A stretch of DNA of 64,000 nt from Paenibacillus sp. MAHUQ-63 (GCF_028765165.1 NZ_JARADB010000002.1:682001-746000), one strand, 5' to 3'. Shown: positions 1-8,937, numbered from the stretch's first letter. Notes: generated from the sequence alone by a model not told the origin. Program-made: numbers and translations.

Positions 1-341
1 TCTCCGCGCCGACCAAAGTCACGGAGCTTAAAGACGATTGCATCCAGACGTATTCCATTACGCCGGACGATCTTGGCCTGCGGGCGCACAGTATCAAAGA
101 TGTCGGCGGCGGCGATGCGATGCTCAATGCCGAAATCATTCGTCATATATTCGCCGGAGAGAAAGGTCCTCACCGCGATATCGTCCTTGCGAATGCGGCT
201 GCATGCTTCTATGTGACAGGACATGTAGGAAGTCTTCAGCAAGGGGTTAAATTTGCGGCAGATGTGATCGACTCGGGCCGTGCTGAGCAGAAATTGAACG
301 ATCTAATCCAATTCACAGGAGAACTTTGCCATGTTTCTTGA
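1..341 (+). CDS. trpD: Anthranilate phosphoribosyltransferase, C-terminal part
   Basis: This is the 3' end of trpD; the start lies before the window and reading is in the frame beginning at base 3, giving 112 residues. TrpD joins anthranilate to PRPP in tryptophan synthesis. Visible family features are a VGGGDAMLNAEI-like segment followed by GEKGPHRDIVLANAAA, which matches the conserved C-terminal core of the family. The TGA stop overlaps the next gene by 11 bases, the usual tight coupling inside a trp operon. Identification rests on this core and on the trpCFBA genes that follow. Confidence 0.9.
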   Translation, partial: SAPTKVTELKDDCIQTYSITPDDLGLRAHSIKDVGGGDAMLNAEIIRHIFAGEKGPHRDIVLANAAACFYVTGHVGSLQQGVKFAADVIDSGRAEQKLNDLIQFTGELCHVS

Positions 342-1137
342 TAAAATTGTAGCGACCAAACGTGCGGAAGTGGAGGCGATGAGCGACTTCTCGATCCAGG
401 AAGCGGAGAGAGCGATCTCGGCGCTTCCGCCATGCTTGGGCTTCGAGCAGGCGTTAACCGTGCGCAGCAACCGTTCGATGGGGCTGATCGCCGAAGTGAA
501 GAAAGCATCCCCTTCCAAAGGGTTGATCCGGGAGGATTTCCATCCGGTCGGGCTGGCTCAGGCTTACGAGCGGGCAGGCGCAGACTGCATCTCGGTGCTG
601 ACGGACGTGCAATATTTTCAGGGAAGCAACGAATATTTGAAGGCTGTGCGGCAAGCGGTGAACGTGCCTCTATTGCGCAAAGATTTCACGATTGATCCGA
701 AGCAAATCTACGAAGCCCGCTTGATCGGTGCTGACGCGATTCTGCTCATCGCTGCAATTCTAACGACGGATCAAATGAAACAATATTTGGCACTAGCGAA
801 GGATTTGGGCTTGGATGCGCTTGTCGAGGTGCATGACCGTGAAGAGCTGGACCGCTCTCTGGAGCTTGGCACGCAGCTGATCGGCATCAATAACCGGAAC
901 TTGAAGACGTTCGTTACGGATCTCGCAACGACGGAAGAACTTATTCAGCATGTTCCGGCCGGCATTACGGTCGTTAGTGAGAGCGGTATTTCTTCAGTTG
1001 CGGATATGGACTATCTGCAGCGAATCGGCTCGAAAGCCGTATTGATCGGCGAGCACTTCATGCGTCAGCCGGTTGTCGAGCAGGCCGTCTACGACCTGAT
1101 GGGACCGCGCGGGAAAACAACGAATTCTATGGCTTAG
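331..1137 (+). CDS. trpC: Indole-3-glycerol phosphate synthase
   Basis: Converts carboxyphenylamino-deoxyribulose phosphate to indole-3-glycerol phosphate, the fourth step of tryptophan synthesis, in the cytoplasm. The 268-residue length fits the monofunctional (beta/alpha)8 family. Key segments are visible: IAEVKKASPSKG at residues 53-64, which carries the catalytic lysine, LRKDF at 115-119, INNRNLKTF at 186-194 and SESGI at 216-220. The start overlaps the end of trpD and has AGGAGA just upstream inside trpD. trpF follows 15 bases after the stop, so this is one operon. Confidence 0.96.
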   Translation: MFLDKIVATKRAEVEAMSDFSIQEAERAISALPPCLGFEQALTVRSNRSMGLIAEVKKASPSKGLIREDFHPVGLAQAYERAGADCISVLTDVQYFQGSNEYLKAVRQAVNVPLLRKDFTIDPKQIYEARLIGADAILLIAAILTTDQMKQYLALAKDLGLDALVEVHDREELDRSLELGTQLIGINNRNLKTFVTDLATTEELIQHVPAGITVVSESGISSVADMDYLQRIGSKAVLIGEHFMRQPVVEQAVYDLMGPRGKTTNSMA

Positions 1138-1152
1138 AAAGAGGCGAAACCA

Positions 1153-1851
1153 ATGGTTACTGGGGCTGCTCCGACAGTAAAAATCTGTGGACTTCAAAGC
1201 GTTGAAGTGTTAAAATCAGTCATACATTTGCCGATCGACCATATCGGATTCGTGTTTGCGCCAAGCAAGCGTCAAGTAACTGCGGGCAAGGCCGGGGAGC
1301 TGATCCGTTACTTGAAAGGCGAAGCGGAACAAGGCAGGGCGGTGCCGCTTACGGTCGGCGTGTTCGTGAACCCGACCAAGGAGGAGCTTGCGGACATTAT
1401 GAAGGCTGCTCCCCTCGACGTCGTCCAGCTGCACAGCAAGGAAACGCCTGAATTTTGCCGATGGGTGCGGGAGCAATTCCAGGTTCAGGTATTCAAATCC
1501 GTATCCATCTCCAAATCGGAGAACAGAATCCCTACTTTGGAAGAAGTGGCGGACCAGCTGGACCCTTATGCAGGGGCGGTTGACGCCGCGCTGCTGGATA
1601 CGTTCGATCCCGTATATGGCGGGGGATCCGGCACGACTTTCGCCTGGGACTGCATTCCCGTATATCAGGAGTGGGCTCGCGGAGCAGGCGTCAAGCTGCT
1701 GGTTGCCGGCGGGCTTCAGCCTGACAATGTCGACCAATTAGTCGAAGCCTATCGTCCCGACGGCGTGGATGTATCCAGCGGCGTGGAGACGAACGGTGTG
1801 AAAGATATTGCGAAAATTACTGCATTTGTGGAAAGGGTGACCGGAAAGTGA
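1153..1851 (+). CDS. trpF: Phosphoribosylanthranilate isomerase
   Basis: Catalyses the Amadori rearrangement of phosphoribosylanthranilate. VKICGL near the N-terminus contains the catalytic cysteine (residue 12), and [17 protein letters not shown] contains the general acid aspartate (residue 149) and the glycine-rich phosphate loop. At 232 residues it is slightly longer than the common 200-210. Its stop overlaps the trpB GTG start by four bases (GTGA), consistent with translational coupling. It is a separate gene rather than a trpCF fusion. Confidence 0.95.
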   Translation: MVTGAAPTVKICGLQSVEVLKSVIHLPIDHIGFVFAPSKRQVTAGKAGELIRYLKGEAEQGRAVPLTVGVFVNPTKEELADIMKAAPLDVVQLHSKETPEFCRWVREQFQVQVFKSVSISKSENRIPTLEEVADQLDPYAGAVDAALLDTFDPVYGGGSGTTFAWDCIPVYQEWARGAGVKLLVAGGLQPDNVDQLVEAYRPDGVDVSSGVETNGVKDIAKITAFVERVTGK

Positions 1852-3044
1852 CGCAAGTTCCTGATCAGCACGGCAGATTCGGCAAGTTCGGCGGCCGTTA
1901 CGTACCAGAAACACTGATGAATGCATTGACAGAGCTGGAAGAAGCTTATAACCGATATAAAGATGATCCCGAGTTTATTGCGGAGGTTCGGTACTTGCAG
2001 AAGCAATACTCCGGCAGACCGACGCCGCTCTATTATGCGGAGAGACTCTCCGAGAAGCTTGGCGGAGCCAAAATTTATTTGAAGCGCGAAGATTTGAACC
2101 ATACCGGCGCCCACAAGATTAACAATACGATCGGGCAAGCGGTGCTGGCGAAGAGGATGGGCAAGAAGAAAATTATCGCCGAAACGGGCGCCGGTCAGCA
2201 TGGTGTGGCCTCCGCAACGGTAGCGGCATTAATGGGCTTCGAGTGCAAAGTGTTCATGGGTGAAGAGGACACGAAGAGACAGCAATTGAACGTCTTCCGG
2301 ATGAAATTGCTCGGCTCCGAAGTCATTCCCGTCACTTCCGGCACACGCACGCTGAAGGACGCCTGCAACGAAACGCTTCGCTACTGGGTCAGTAACGTAC
2401 AGGATACGTACTATATTCTAGGCTCCGTGACGGGTCCGCATCCATATCCGATGATGGTGCGCGACTTTCAGCGCGTTATCGGCGACGAGTCGCGTGAACA
2501 AATTCTCGAAACGGAAGGCAGACTGCCGGATGCCGTTGTAGCCTGCGTAGGCGGAGGCAGCAACGCGATGGGCATTTTCTATCCGTTCGTCGGTGACGAG
2601 ACCGTGAAATTGATCGGTGTGGAAGCGGCGGGCCGGGGCGTTCATACGGATGAACATGCGGCAACGATGACCAAAGGTTCTCCAGGTGTATTCCAAGGCT
2701 CGATGAGTTACCTGCTGCAGGATGAATACGGACAAGTGCTGCCGGCGCATTCCATCTCGGCTGGCTTGGATTATCCGGGCATCGGTCCTGAGCATTCTTA
2801 CTTGAAGGACATCGAGCGCGCTTCGTATTATCCGATTACGGACCAAGAAGCTCTTGATGCGCTGCAGCTGCTGAGCCGTACGGAAGGCATCATTCCGGCT
2901 CTGGAGAGTGCGCATGCGATCGCCCAGACGATTAAGCTGGCACCGACGATGGCCAAAGACCAAATCATCGTTGTCAGTCTATCCGGACGCGGCGACAAAG
3001 ACGTGGAATCGATTATGAGCTATCTAGGCGAAGGAGGGGTTTAG
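1848..3044 (+). CDS. trpB: Tryptophan synthase beta chain
   Basis: PLP enzyme that condenses indole with serine to make tryptophan, working with TrpA in an alpha2-beta2 complex. The 398-residue length is standard. HTGAHKINN places the PLP lysine at residue 90; [11 protein letters not shown] and the phosphate-binding loop [11 protein letters not shown] are intact. The GTG start overlaps the trpF stop by four bases. trpA begins four bases after the stop, and the trpA ribosome site (GGAGGGG) lies inside the last codons of trpB. Confidence 0.97.
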   Translation: MTQVPDQHGRFGKFGGRYVPETLMNALTELEEAYNRYKDDPEFIAEVRYLQKQYSGRPTPLYYAERLSEKLGGAKIYLKREDLNHTGAHKINNTIGQAVLAKRMGKKKIIAETGAGQHGVASATVAALMGFECKVFMGEEDTKRQQLNVFRMKLLGSEVIPVTSGTRTLKDACNETLRYWVSNVQDTYYILGSVTGPHPYPMMVRDFQRVIGDESREQILETEGRLPDAVVACVGGGSNAMGIFYPFVGDETVKLIGVEAAGRGVHTDEHAATMTKGSPGVFQGSMSYLLQDEYGQVLPAHSISAGLDYPGIGPEHSYLKDIERASYYPITDQEALDALQLLSRTEGIIPALESAHAIAQTIKLAPTMAKDQIIVVSLSGRGDKDVESIMSYLGEGGV

Positions 3045-3047
3045 GCG

Positions 3048-3857
3048 ATGAATCGGATTGACCAGCGATTTGCCGAACTGAAAGAGCGCGGAGAAACGGC
3101 GATGATACCGTTTCTGACTATCGGGGATCCGTCGCTTCAGGCTTCCCTGGAGCTGATCTTGGAGATGGAGCGGTCCGGAGCCGATTTGATCGAGCTCGGC
3201 GTTCCTTATTCGGATCCGCTTGCTGACGGACCTGTCATTCAGCGCTCCTCCGAGCGTGCGCTGCAGAGCAGAATCACCATTTTCGATGTGATCGATGTTG
3301 CACGGCAAGCAAGAAGCAGAGGTTCCAAGCTGCCATTTATTCTTTTTACGTACTATAACCCCGTTCTGCAAATCGGTCTTGAGCGCATCTTCAGAACGAT
3401 GCAGGAGAACGAGATCAGCGGTATCATCATACCGGACCTGCCGCTTGAGGAGGACAGCGAAACAAGAGCGATCGCCGAATCCTTCGGGATTCATCTCATC
3501 CCGCTCGTGGCGCCGACTTCCAATGAACGGGTCCAGCGCATTGCCTCCGAAGCACGCGGATTCGTTTACTGCGTATCTTCGCTGGGCGTGACCGGAGAGC
3601 GTTCGGAGTTTTTCGGCGGCATCGAGAATTTCTTATCCACCGTTCGCGAAGCGGCCCATGTGCCGATTGTCGTCGGCTTCGGCATTTCGAACCGGGAGCA
3701 AGTGCAGCGCTTTGAGAAGCTTTGCGACGGCGTCGTCGTCGGAAGTGCGATCGTTCGCTCGATCGAAAGCGCACTGCATCATTTCGAAGAAGATGCCGCT
3801 CACCCCGCGGGTCTTCAACAAATCGGAAGCTTCGTCGGCCAGTTAAAGGGCAAATAA
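3048..3857 (+). CDS. trpA: Tryptophan synthase alpha chain
   Basis: Cleaves indole-3-glycerol phosphate to indole and glyceraldehyde 3-phosphate. The two catalytic acids known in the family, Glu49 and Asp60, are present at exactly these positions in ELGVPYSDPLADGP. It has 269 residues, the usual size. It is the last gene of the trp operon here: a strong intrinsic terminator follows 7 bases after the stop, separating it from hisC. In B. subtilis hisC-tyrA-aroE continue directly from trpA. Confidence 0.96.
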   Translation: MNRIDQRFAELKERGETAMIPFLTIGDPSLQASLELILEMERSGADLIELGVPYSDPLADGPVIQRSSERALQSRITIFDVIDVARQARSRGSKLPFILFTYYNPVLQIGLERIFRTMQENEISGIIIPDLPLEEDSETRAIAESFGIHLIPLVAPTSNERVQRIASEARGFVYCVSSLGVTGERSEFFGGIENFLSTVREAAHVPIVVGFGISNREQVQRFEKLCDGVVVGSAIVRSIESALHHFEEDAAHPAGLQQIGSFVGQLKGK

Positions 3858-3863
3858 GACCGT

Positions 3864-3897
3864 CCCTCTAGACCCTATGTCTAGGGGGATTTTATTT
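3864..3897 (+). terminator. Intrinsic terminator of the trp operon
   Basis: Ten-base stem (3864-3873 with 3879-3888, one T-G wobble), five-base loop, then TTTTATTTT. It sits immediately after trpA and ends the operon. Confidence 0.85.
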
Positions 3898-3969
3898 TAA
3901 ATTACCTATTTACTGTTAAGCGTTAAAGCAGTACACTATTAGGTGTTGATTGCCTATTAACCGTACTTT

Positions 3970-3998
3970 TTGCAACGTTCATAATTTTGTGGGACAAT
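3970..3998 (+). promoter_or_regulatory. Possible sigma-A promoter for hisC-tyrA
   Basis: TTGCAA at 3970-3975 and GACAAT at 3993-3998 with a 17-base spacer. The position between the trp terminator and hisC suggests that hisC-tyrA has its own start. The -10 is only a moderate match. Confidence 0.45.
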
Positions 3999-4030
3999 AT
4001 TCGGACAACTAATTGATGAGGTGGCTACCA

Positions 4031-5131
4031 ATGAAACCGAAACAAACGATTGTACACTTACCAGTCTATCAACCGGGTAAACCTATTGAAGAAGTCAAAC
4101 GCGAGCTTGGTTTGACCGAAGTGATCAAGCTGGCTTCCAATGAGAATCCATTCGGTTCTTCGCCGAAAGCGCGAGAAGCGATTGAGAAGGAAATAGCCAA
4201 TATCAGTCTATATCCGGACGGCGGCGCGGTCCAATTGACGGAAGCGGTCGCCGAGTATCTTGGCGTGGCGACGAATCAACTTATTTTCGGCGCAGGCTCC
4301 GATGAGGTTATTCTCATGCTGGCGCGCGCGTTCCTCGTTCAAGGCGACGAAACGGTTATGGCTTCCCATACGTTCCCGCAATACAAGCACAATTGTGAGA
4401 TCGAAGGCGCCGTTTCCATCGAGGTTCCGCTCAAAGACGGCACGCACGATTTGGATGCTATGCTGGCTGCGATTAACGAGCGCACGAAGATCGTCTGGAT
4501 CTGCAATCCGAACAATCCGACCGGCACGATGAATACCGATCGCGAGATCAAAGATTTCTTGGCCAAAGTGCCTTCGCATGTGCTCGTCGTTCTCGACGAA
4601 GCTTACTGCGAATACAATACGACCGGCGAATTCCCGGACAGCATCGAATTGATCGGCCAATACAAGAACGTTATTGCCCTGCGCACATTCTCCAAAATCT
4701 ATGGTCTGGCTTCCCTGCGGATCGGGTATGGGATCGGTCACCCGGATGTGATCAGATCCATTAATCAAGTGCGCGAGCCTTTCAATACGACGCGTTTTGC
4801 ACAAGCTGCGGCACTTGCGGCGATCAAGGATCAAGCGTTCATTGCGAGCTGCCGTGAAGCGAATACAGCGGGCTTGGCTTACTTGACGCAGCAGTTCAAC
4901 GAGATGGGGCTGGAAGCATTCCCGGCACACGGCAACTTCATCATGGTGAATGTCGGCCGTCCTGCAGCGGACGTATTCAACGGCTTGCTCCGCAGAGGCA
5001 TTATCGTCCGTGGCGGGCATATGCTCGGCTTCCCGACGTCCATTCGCGTTACAATCGGCTCAAGCGAACAAAATGAGAAATTCATTGCAGCTTTGCAGCA
5101 AGTGCTGGCTGAGGTTGCCGTTCAGGCCTAA
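4031..5131 (+). CDS. hisC: Histidinol-phosphate / aromatic aminotransferase
   Basis: Class I/II PLP aminotransferase that converts imidazole-acetol phosphate to histidinol phosphate; in Bacillus the same enzyme also serves tyrosine and phenylalanine synthesis. NPNNPTG (about residues 159-165) and the PLP lysine in TFSKIYGLASLRIGYG (about residue 222) are visible. I chose the ATG at 4031 (MKPKQTIVHL, 366 residues) because GAGGTGG lies 6-8 bases before it; an ATG at 4013 in frame has no such site. tyrA follows 21 bases later, which supports the aromatic role. Confidence 0.92.
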   Translation: MKPKQTIVHLPVYQPGKPIEEVKRELGLTEVIKLASNENPFGSSPKAREAIEKEIANISLYPDGGAVQLTEAVAEYLGVATNQLIFGAGSDEVILMLARAFLVQGDETVMASHTFPQYKHNCEIEGAVSIEVPLKDGTHDLDAMLAAINERTKIVWICNPNNPTGTMNTDREIKDFLAKVPSHVLVVLDEAYCEYNTTGEFPDSIELIGQYKNVIALRTFSKIYGLASLRIGYGIGHPDVIRSINQVREPFNTTRFAQAAALAAIKDQAFIASCREANTAGLAYLTQQFNEMGLEAFPAHGNFIMVNVGRPAADVFNGLLRRGIIVRGGHMLGFPTSIRVTIGSSEQNEKFIAALQQVLAEVAVQA

Positions 5132-5152
5132 TTCAGATTGAAGGTTGATTAT

Positions 5153-6241
5153 ATGACGAAAATTGCGATATTCGGCGTAGGGCTCATTGGCGGGTCCTTA
5201 GCCTTATGCTACAAAGGAAAACCCGAATTTACGGTTGTGGGCCATTCCCCGAACCCGAATTCGGTGGAGAAGCTGCTGAAGAGAAACGTAGTGGACATCG
5301 CTACTACGAGCATGGCGGAGGCTGTGGACGGCGCGGATTTCATATTTTTGTGCGTCCCGGTCGGCATGCTGGAACAGTACGTTCAGGAACTGATGAAGCT
5401 GCCTCTCAAGGCGGGGTGCATCATTACGGATGTCGGCAGCACCAAAGCGACCATAACCGAGAGCGCGCAATCCATGGTGAAAGAAGGCGTCTACTTCATC
5501 GGCGGCCATCCGATGGCCGGCTCCGAGCGGCATGGCGTCGAGGCGGCTTCATCGCATCTATTTGAGAATGCGTTCTATGTGCTCACACCGGCGGAAGGAA
5601 CGCCGCAAGCGGAGGTTGACCGTTTGAGCGAGCTGCTCAAACCGACCAAAGCGCAGATCGTCCAAGTGGGCGCTCGCGAGCATGACGATATCGTCGGTGC
5701 GATCTCCCATCTGCCGCACATTATCGCGGTTGCACTCGTGAACCAGGTGCGTGGTTATAACGAATCGAATCCGTTGTATCAGAATTTGGCCGCAGGCGGC
5801 TTCAGAGATATCACACGAATCGCTTCCAGCGAGCCGACGATCTGGCGGGATATTCTCGTGAACAACCGCGACGTTCTGCTCAAGCTGCTGCAAGATTGGA
5901 ATGTGGAGATTTCCCGTTTCATCGGACTGCTGGAAGAGAGTGACGGCGATGGCATTGTCGAGCAATTCCGCGCAGCCGGTCAATTCCGGGGCCAACTGCC
6001 TGAACGGCGTAAAGGGATGATCACATCCTTATTCGATATTTATGTCGATGTACCCGATCATCCCGGTATTATCGCACAAATCACGACATTACTAGGAAAT
6101 GAAAGAATCAATTTGAGCAATATTCAAATCATAGAGAGCCGCGAAGACGTTCCCGGCGTTCTCCGACTTTCCTTCCGCAACCAGGAAGACGCAGACCGCG
6201 CAGCAGAGCTGCTCAACGGCCCGTATGCCGTCCACGTCTAA
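5153..6241 (+). CDS. tyrA: Prephenate dehydrogenase with C-terminal ACT domain
   Basis: Oxidises prephenate to 4-hydroxyphenylpyruvate in tyrosine synthesis. A Rossmann motif (FGVGLIGGSL) begins at residue 7, GAISHLPH contains the conserved catalytic-region histidine, and an ACT regulatory domain occupies about the last 75 residues (DIYVDVPDHPGIIAQITTLLG). The domain order is that of Gram-positive TyrA, where tyrosine feedback is usual. The ATG at 5153 has GAAGG eight bases upstream; a TTG at 5138 would add five residues and overlap that site. It probably shares a transcript with hisC. Confidence 0.94.
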   Translation: MTKIAIFGVGLIGGSLALCYKGKPEFTVVGHSPNPNSVEKLLKRNVVDIATTSMAEAVDGADFIFLCVPVGMLEQYVQELMKLPLKAGCIITDVGSTKATITESAQSMVKEGVYFIGGHPMAGSERHGVEAASSHLFENAFYVLTPAEGTPQAEVDRLSELLKPTKAQIVQVGAREHDDIVGAISHLPHIIAVALVNQVRGYNESNPLYQNLAAGGFRDITRIASSEPTIWRDILVNNRDVLLKLLQDWNVEISRFIGLLEESDGDGIVEQFRAAGQFRGQLPERRKGMITSLFDIYVDVPDHPGIIAQITTLLGNERINLSNIQIIESREDVPGVLRLSFRNQEDADRAAELLNGPYAVHV

Positions 6242-6264
6242 CATCCGAACAGCAGTGGATTATA

Positions 6265-6306
6265 AGCTGGTTTCTTTCTCTTCAAGAGGAGGAAATCAGC
6301 TTTCTT
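6265..6306 (+). terminator. Intrinsic terminator after tyrA
   Basis: Sixteen-base stem with three wobble pairs (6265-6280 with 6286-6301), five-base loop, and a short T-rich tail (TTCTT). The weak tail lowers confidence. Confidence 0.65.
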
Positions 6307-6344
6307 GCATTCTATTGAAACTAATTCTCAAATAAATAGGTTCA

Positions 6345-6353
6345 TGCTATAAT
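6345..6353 (+). promoter_or_regulatory. Extended -10 promoter for the deacetylase gene
   Basis: TGC followed by TATAAT (6348-6353) forms an extended -10 element about 50 bases before the gene. No good -35 is present at the right distance. Confidence 0.5.
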
Positions 6354-6402
6354 GACATCGTTCATATAAATATTACAAATATCGATGTGCGGGGCGAACG
6401 AA

Positions 6403-7260
6403 ATGAAGAAGTGGATGATGTGGAAATGTTTGTTAATTTTGGTCATTATGTATGTGAATTTTTTGCCTTCGTTTGTCAGCGCGAACAATGTCATTTATTC
6501 CAAAGAAGTCGCTGTGCTCGTGTACCATCACATTGATGATCAAGTGCAGGGCTCCGTGACGATCTCAACCAAGCTGTTCGAGCGTCAATTGGCTGCGATG
6601 CAGCGCCAGGGGTACAATTTCATCACGATGGAGCAGTTCAAGAAATTCATGAAAGAAGGAGCCAAGGTCCCCGACAATGCCGTTCTCATCACATTCGATG
6701 ACGGTTATGAGAGTTTCTACACGAACGCTTATCCGATCCTTCGCAAGATGCGCGTGCCGGCCGTTAATTTCGTCATCACCAAAGATCTGGACAATCCGAC
6801 CGCGACGCTGCTGCCATCCTTATCCAGAGAGCAAATTCGGACCATGCGGAAAGAGTTTGCCAATATTGATTTCCAATTGCATTCGGATGCCTTGCATATC
6901 ATGAAGGACGGGAAGCCGATGCTGAACAACAAATTTGCAATCAACGGAACGATGGAAACGGATGACGATCTCAAGCGAAGAGTAATCGCCGATACGAAGA
7001 CGTGCATGACCAAGCTCAAAGAGGTGAACGCGGCGAAGTCGATCGATGCCTATGCGTATCCATTTGGCAGTTATGACGAACATACGATTTCTTATTTGAA
7101 CGAAGCCGGTGTCCACTATGCGTTTACAACCAAGGCAGGGCTTGCGACCGTGCAGACGGATCCGATGCAAATTCCGCGAATCAACGCCGGCAGTCCGTAT
7201 ATCCGTCCTCATTCCATCAACAATTTGATTAACCAGGAGAAGCACCGCCAATCCGAGTAA
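6403..7260 (+). CDS. Secreted polysaccharide deacetylase family protein
   Basis: Probable extracellular or membrane-anchored carbohydrate esterase 4 enzyme acting on N-acetylated sugars of cell wall or exopolysaccharide. A hydrophobic signal segment covers about residues 4-28. The NodB-type core is visible: VLVYHHIDD, LITFDDGYES carrying the metal/catalytic aspartates, and an HSDALH segment that would supply the metal histidines, with a five-residue rather than four-residue spacing. A later YAYPFGSYD matches the usual P-F-G motif. The start at 6403 is preferred because GGGGCG lies eight bases before it; 6385 is an alternative. The substrate cannot be deduced. Confidence 0.82.
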   Translation: MKKWMMWKCLLILVIMYVNFLPSFVSANNVIYSKEVAVLVYHHIDDQVQGSVTISTKLFERQLAAMQRQGYNFITMEQFKKFMKEGAKVPDNAVLITFDDGYESFYTNAYPILRKMRVPAVNFVITKDLDNPTATLLPSLSREQIRTMRKEFANIDFQLHSDALHIMKDGKPMLNNKFAINGTMETDDDLKRRVIADTKTCMTKLKEVNAAKSIDAYAYPFGSYDEHTISYLNEAGVHYAFTTKAGLATVQTDPMQIPRINAGSPYIRPHSINNLINQEKHRQSE

Positions 7261-7307
7261 CATCCAATTAGCCGCCAAAAAAACACGTAAACGTTTTCAA
7301 AAAAGCG

Positions 7308-7336
7308 TTGACAAAATGTAACCGTATACATATAAT
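7308..7336 (+). promoter_or_regulatory. Consensus sigma-A promoter
   Basis: Perfect TTGACA (7308-7313) and perfect TATAAT (7331-7336) with a 17-base spacer. It is the best promoter match in the window and drives only a short unit that ends at the terminator 7392-7420. Confidence 0.85.
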
Positions 7337-7342
7337 AAAAGT

Positions 7343-7420
7343 ACAGTATGGTTTCTCTCCACTCCTATCCGATAATCGCACCATAAGTGCAACCGCCAAT
7401 GATTGGCGGTTTTTTTTTTT
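7343..7420 (+). ncRNA. Candidate small RNA of about 75 nt
   Basis: The unit begins about seven bases after the perfect TATAAT and ends at a strong intrinsic terminator: ACCGCCAAT paired with ATTGGCGGT at 7392-7410, followed by eleven Ts. The only ATG in it opens a 12-codon frame without a ribosome site, so a non-coding product is more likely than a peptide. I do not recognise it as a known family. The next gene starts 276 bases beyond the terminator. Confidence 0.6.
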
Positions 7421-7696
7421 GCCTACATACCATATTTTTGTGAAACTATTATATAATGGATAGGGTGAGCCTTATACATCGGCAGACAAGCTGCAATTAT
7501 GAATTTTTTTCAACATTTTGTCGAATCTAGCAGGAATATTGCGAAGCAGCGAGAAGATTTTAAGAGGCTCGTATTCTATACATGAACAATTTCACAATTT
7601 TTTTACGAATGAACGCAACTTTTCACTCTAACCGCAGTACAACATGTATGAGCAGTTGGAGTGGTAGCCGGGAACCGTTAGGAGGGCCGCCACGTA

Positions 7697-8278
7697 ATGA
7701 CCGATTCCCAATTGATCCGAGAAATCAAGGATGGAAATGTTCAGCTATATGACGAGCTTATGCGTCGTTACGAGCGTAAAATCCTTGCATTCATTTTTCA
7801 TATGCTCAAAAGTACACAAATGGAAGCAATCGCTGAAGATTTGTGTAATGAAACATTTTATAAAGCCTATCGCAGTTTGCACTCCTTCCGCGAAATCGAA
7901 GCTTCCTTCTCGACTTGGTTGTATACGATTGCCCGGAATACGGTTTTGAGTGAGCTGCGCAAAAATAAAAGTGTTCAAGTTTCGTTGGAACAAAGCGGGA
8001 TGACGCCGCATGCGTCCTTCGACGCCATGCCGGAGCAAGCCATGCTGCGCAATGAGAAAGTGTCGATGGTTCGGGATGCGATTAATTCTTTGCCGGAGAA
8101 GCAGAGATCTGCCCTGATTTTACGGGAGTACGATCAGATGGATTATCAGGAAATCGCAAACATACTAGGCCAAACTGTAAGCTCGGTGAAGTCCTTGTTG
8201 TTCCGGGCGAGAGCTTCTGTGAAGTTACAGTTGGATCCTTACTTCAGTGAACCGATATTCGAAGAATCGAAGGGATGA
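7697..8278 (+). CDS. ECF-type RNA polymerase sigma factor
   Basis: Directs RNA polymerase to a specific promoter set, normally in response to envelope or other stress. The 193-residue protein has the two ECF domains: sigma-2 at about residues 10-85 (YDELMRRYERKILAFIF, EDLCNETFYKAYRSLHSF, STWLYTIARN) and sigma-4 at about 120-180 (INSLPEKQRSALILREYDQMDYQEIANILGQTVSSVKSLLFRAR, a helix-turn-helix). A strong site, AGGAGGG, lies before the ATG. The next gene encodes a zinc-finger membrane anti-sigma, so the pair is a self-contained signalling unit. The inducing signal is unknown. Confidence 0.92.
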   Translation: MTDSQLIREIKDGNVQLYDELMRRYERKILAFIFHMLKSTQMEAIAEDLCNETFYKAYRSLHSFREIEASFSTWLYTIARNTVLSELRKNKSVQVSLEQSGMTPHASFDAMPEQAMLRNEKVSMVRDAINSLPEKQRSALILREYDQMDYQEIANILGQTVSSVKSLLFRARASVKLQLDPYFSEPIFEESKG

Positions 8279-8285
8279 AACAGCG

Positions 8286-8915
8286 ATGAAGTGTAGTGAG
8301 ATCCAGGAATTATTTGGGGTGTATTGGGATCTGCCGAATGATGACCTGAGACGTACCGCGGTAGATGAGCATATAGCGACTTGTGCCGAATGTGCGGAAG
8401 AATTTCAAATATGGGAAGAGAGCACGATTTTAATTCGGACTTCCGCCATAGAGGGCGAGCTTCCCGATTATGAACCGATGGTTTCCAGCAAAGTCATGAA
8501 CCGTATTTATGAAGACGAGTCTTGGCGTATTCCGGTGACCGAGCGCATGTACACGATCTCTTACAAGCTTCGCCGTAACTTGACAGCGGTTTTTGCTCTA
8601 TTCTTGGCCTTGTTTGCATTTAGCTTTCTATTTGCTGTTGTATATGATGGAACGCCGGAATCGACGATTGCCGCTGCGGATAATTCCTTGTTTGACCTGC
8701 AGGCACCGCAAGCGATGAAATCTACCGGAACCGAATCGATGAATGGCCATAAGATGGTGGATGCAGTAGCCAGTCTGAATCCAAGCTTCATGGAACCGCT
8801 GCGGTTTCATGTCGGCCCGATACATTCGTATCCCCACTATTTATTAGTAATCTCGATTCTAGGTTTGATTACGACAATTATTATTATGAATTGGTTATCA
8901 CGAACGAAAGCTTAG
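8286..8915 (+). CDS. Membrane anti-sigma factor with zinc-finger (zf-HC2) domain
   Basis: Likely inhibitor of the sigma factor encoded just upstream. MKCSEIQELFGVYWD followed by DEHIATCAECAEEF gives the H-x3-C-x2-C pattern of zinc anti-sigma domains at about residues 27-38. A first membrane helix lies at about residues 96-117 and a second near the C-terminus (YLLVISILGLITTIIIM), so the protein would cross the membrane twice. I chose the ATG at 8286, preceded by GGGATG-type purines; it starts 7 bases after the sigma stop, consistent with co-translation. The length is 209 residues. Confidence 0.87.
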   Translation: MKCSEIQELFGVYWDLPNDDLRRTAVDEHIATCAECAEEFQIWEESTILIRTSAIEGELPDYEPMVSSKVMNRIYEDESWRIPVTERMYTISYKLRRNLTAVFALFLALFAFSFLFAVVYDGTPESTIAAADNSLFDLQAPQAMKSTGTESMNGHKMVDAVASLNPSFMEPLRFHVGPIHSYPHYLLVISILGLITTIIIMNWLSRTKA

Positions 8916-8937
8916 TGCTCCGGAAGGGGCATTTTTC
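8915..8937 (+). terminator. Weak intrinsic terminator after the anti-sigma gene
   Basis: Short stem GTGCTCC / GGGGCAT around GGAA, then TTTTT. It is close to the stop codon and modest in strength. Confidence 0.5.

Larger units (their letters stand above)
7261..7696 (+). other. 436-base intergenic region with a small RNA unit and the sigma-gene leader
   Basis: The first half carries a complete promoter-to-terminator unit (7308-7420, listed separately). The remaining 276 bases before the sigma factor are AT-rich, hold a TATAAT at about 7451 without a convincing -35, and otherwise show nothing I can name. No ORF with a ribosome site was seen. Confidence 0.7.

Noticed and set aside
7430..7460. 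Promoter of the sigma factor at TATAAT near 7451
   Set aside because: No usable -35 at 16-18 bases; not listed as a promoter.
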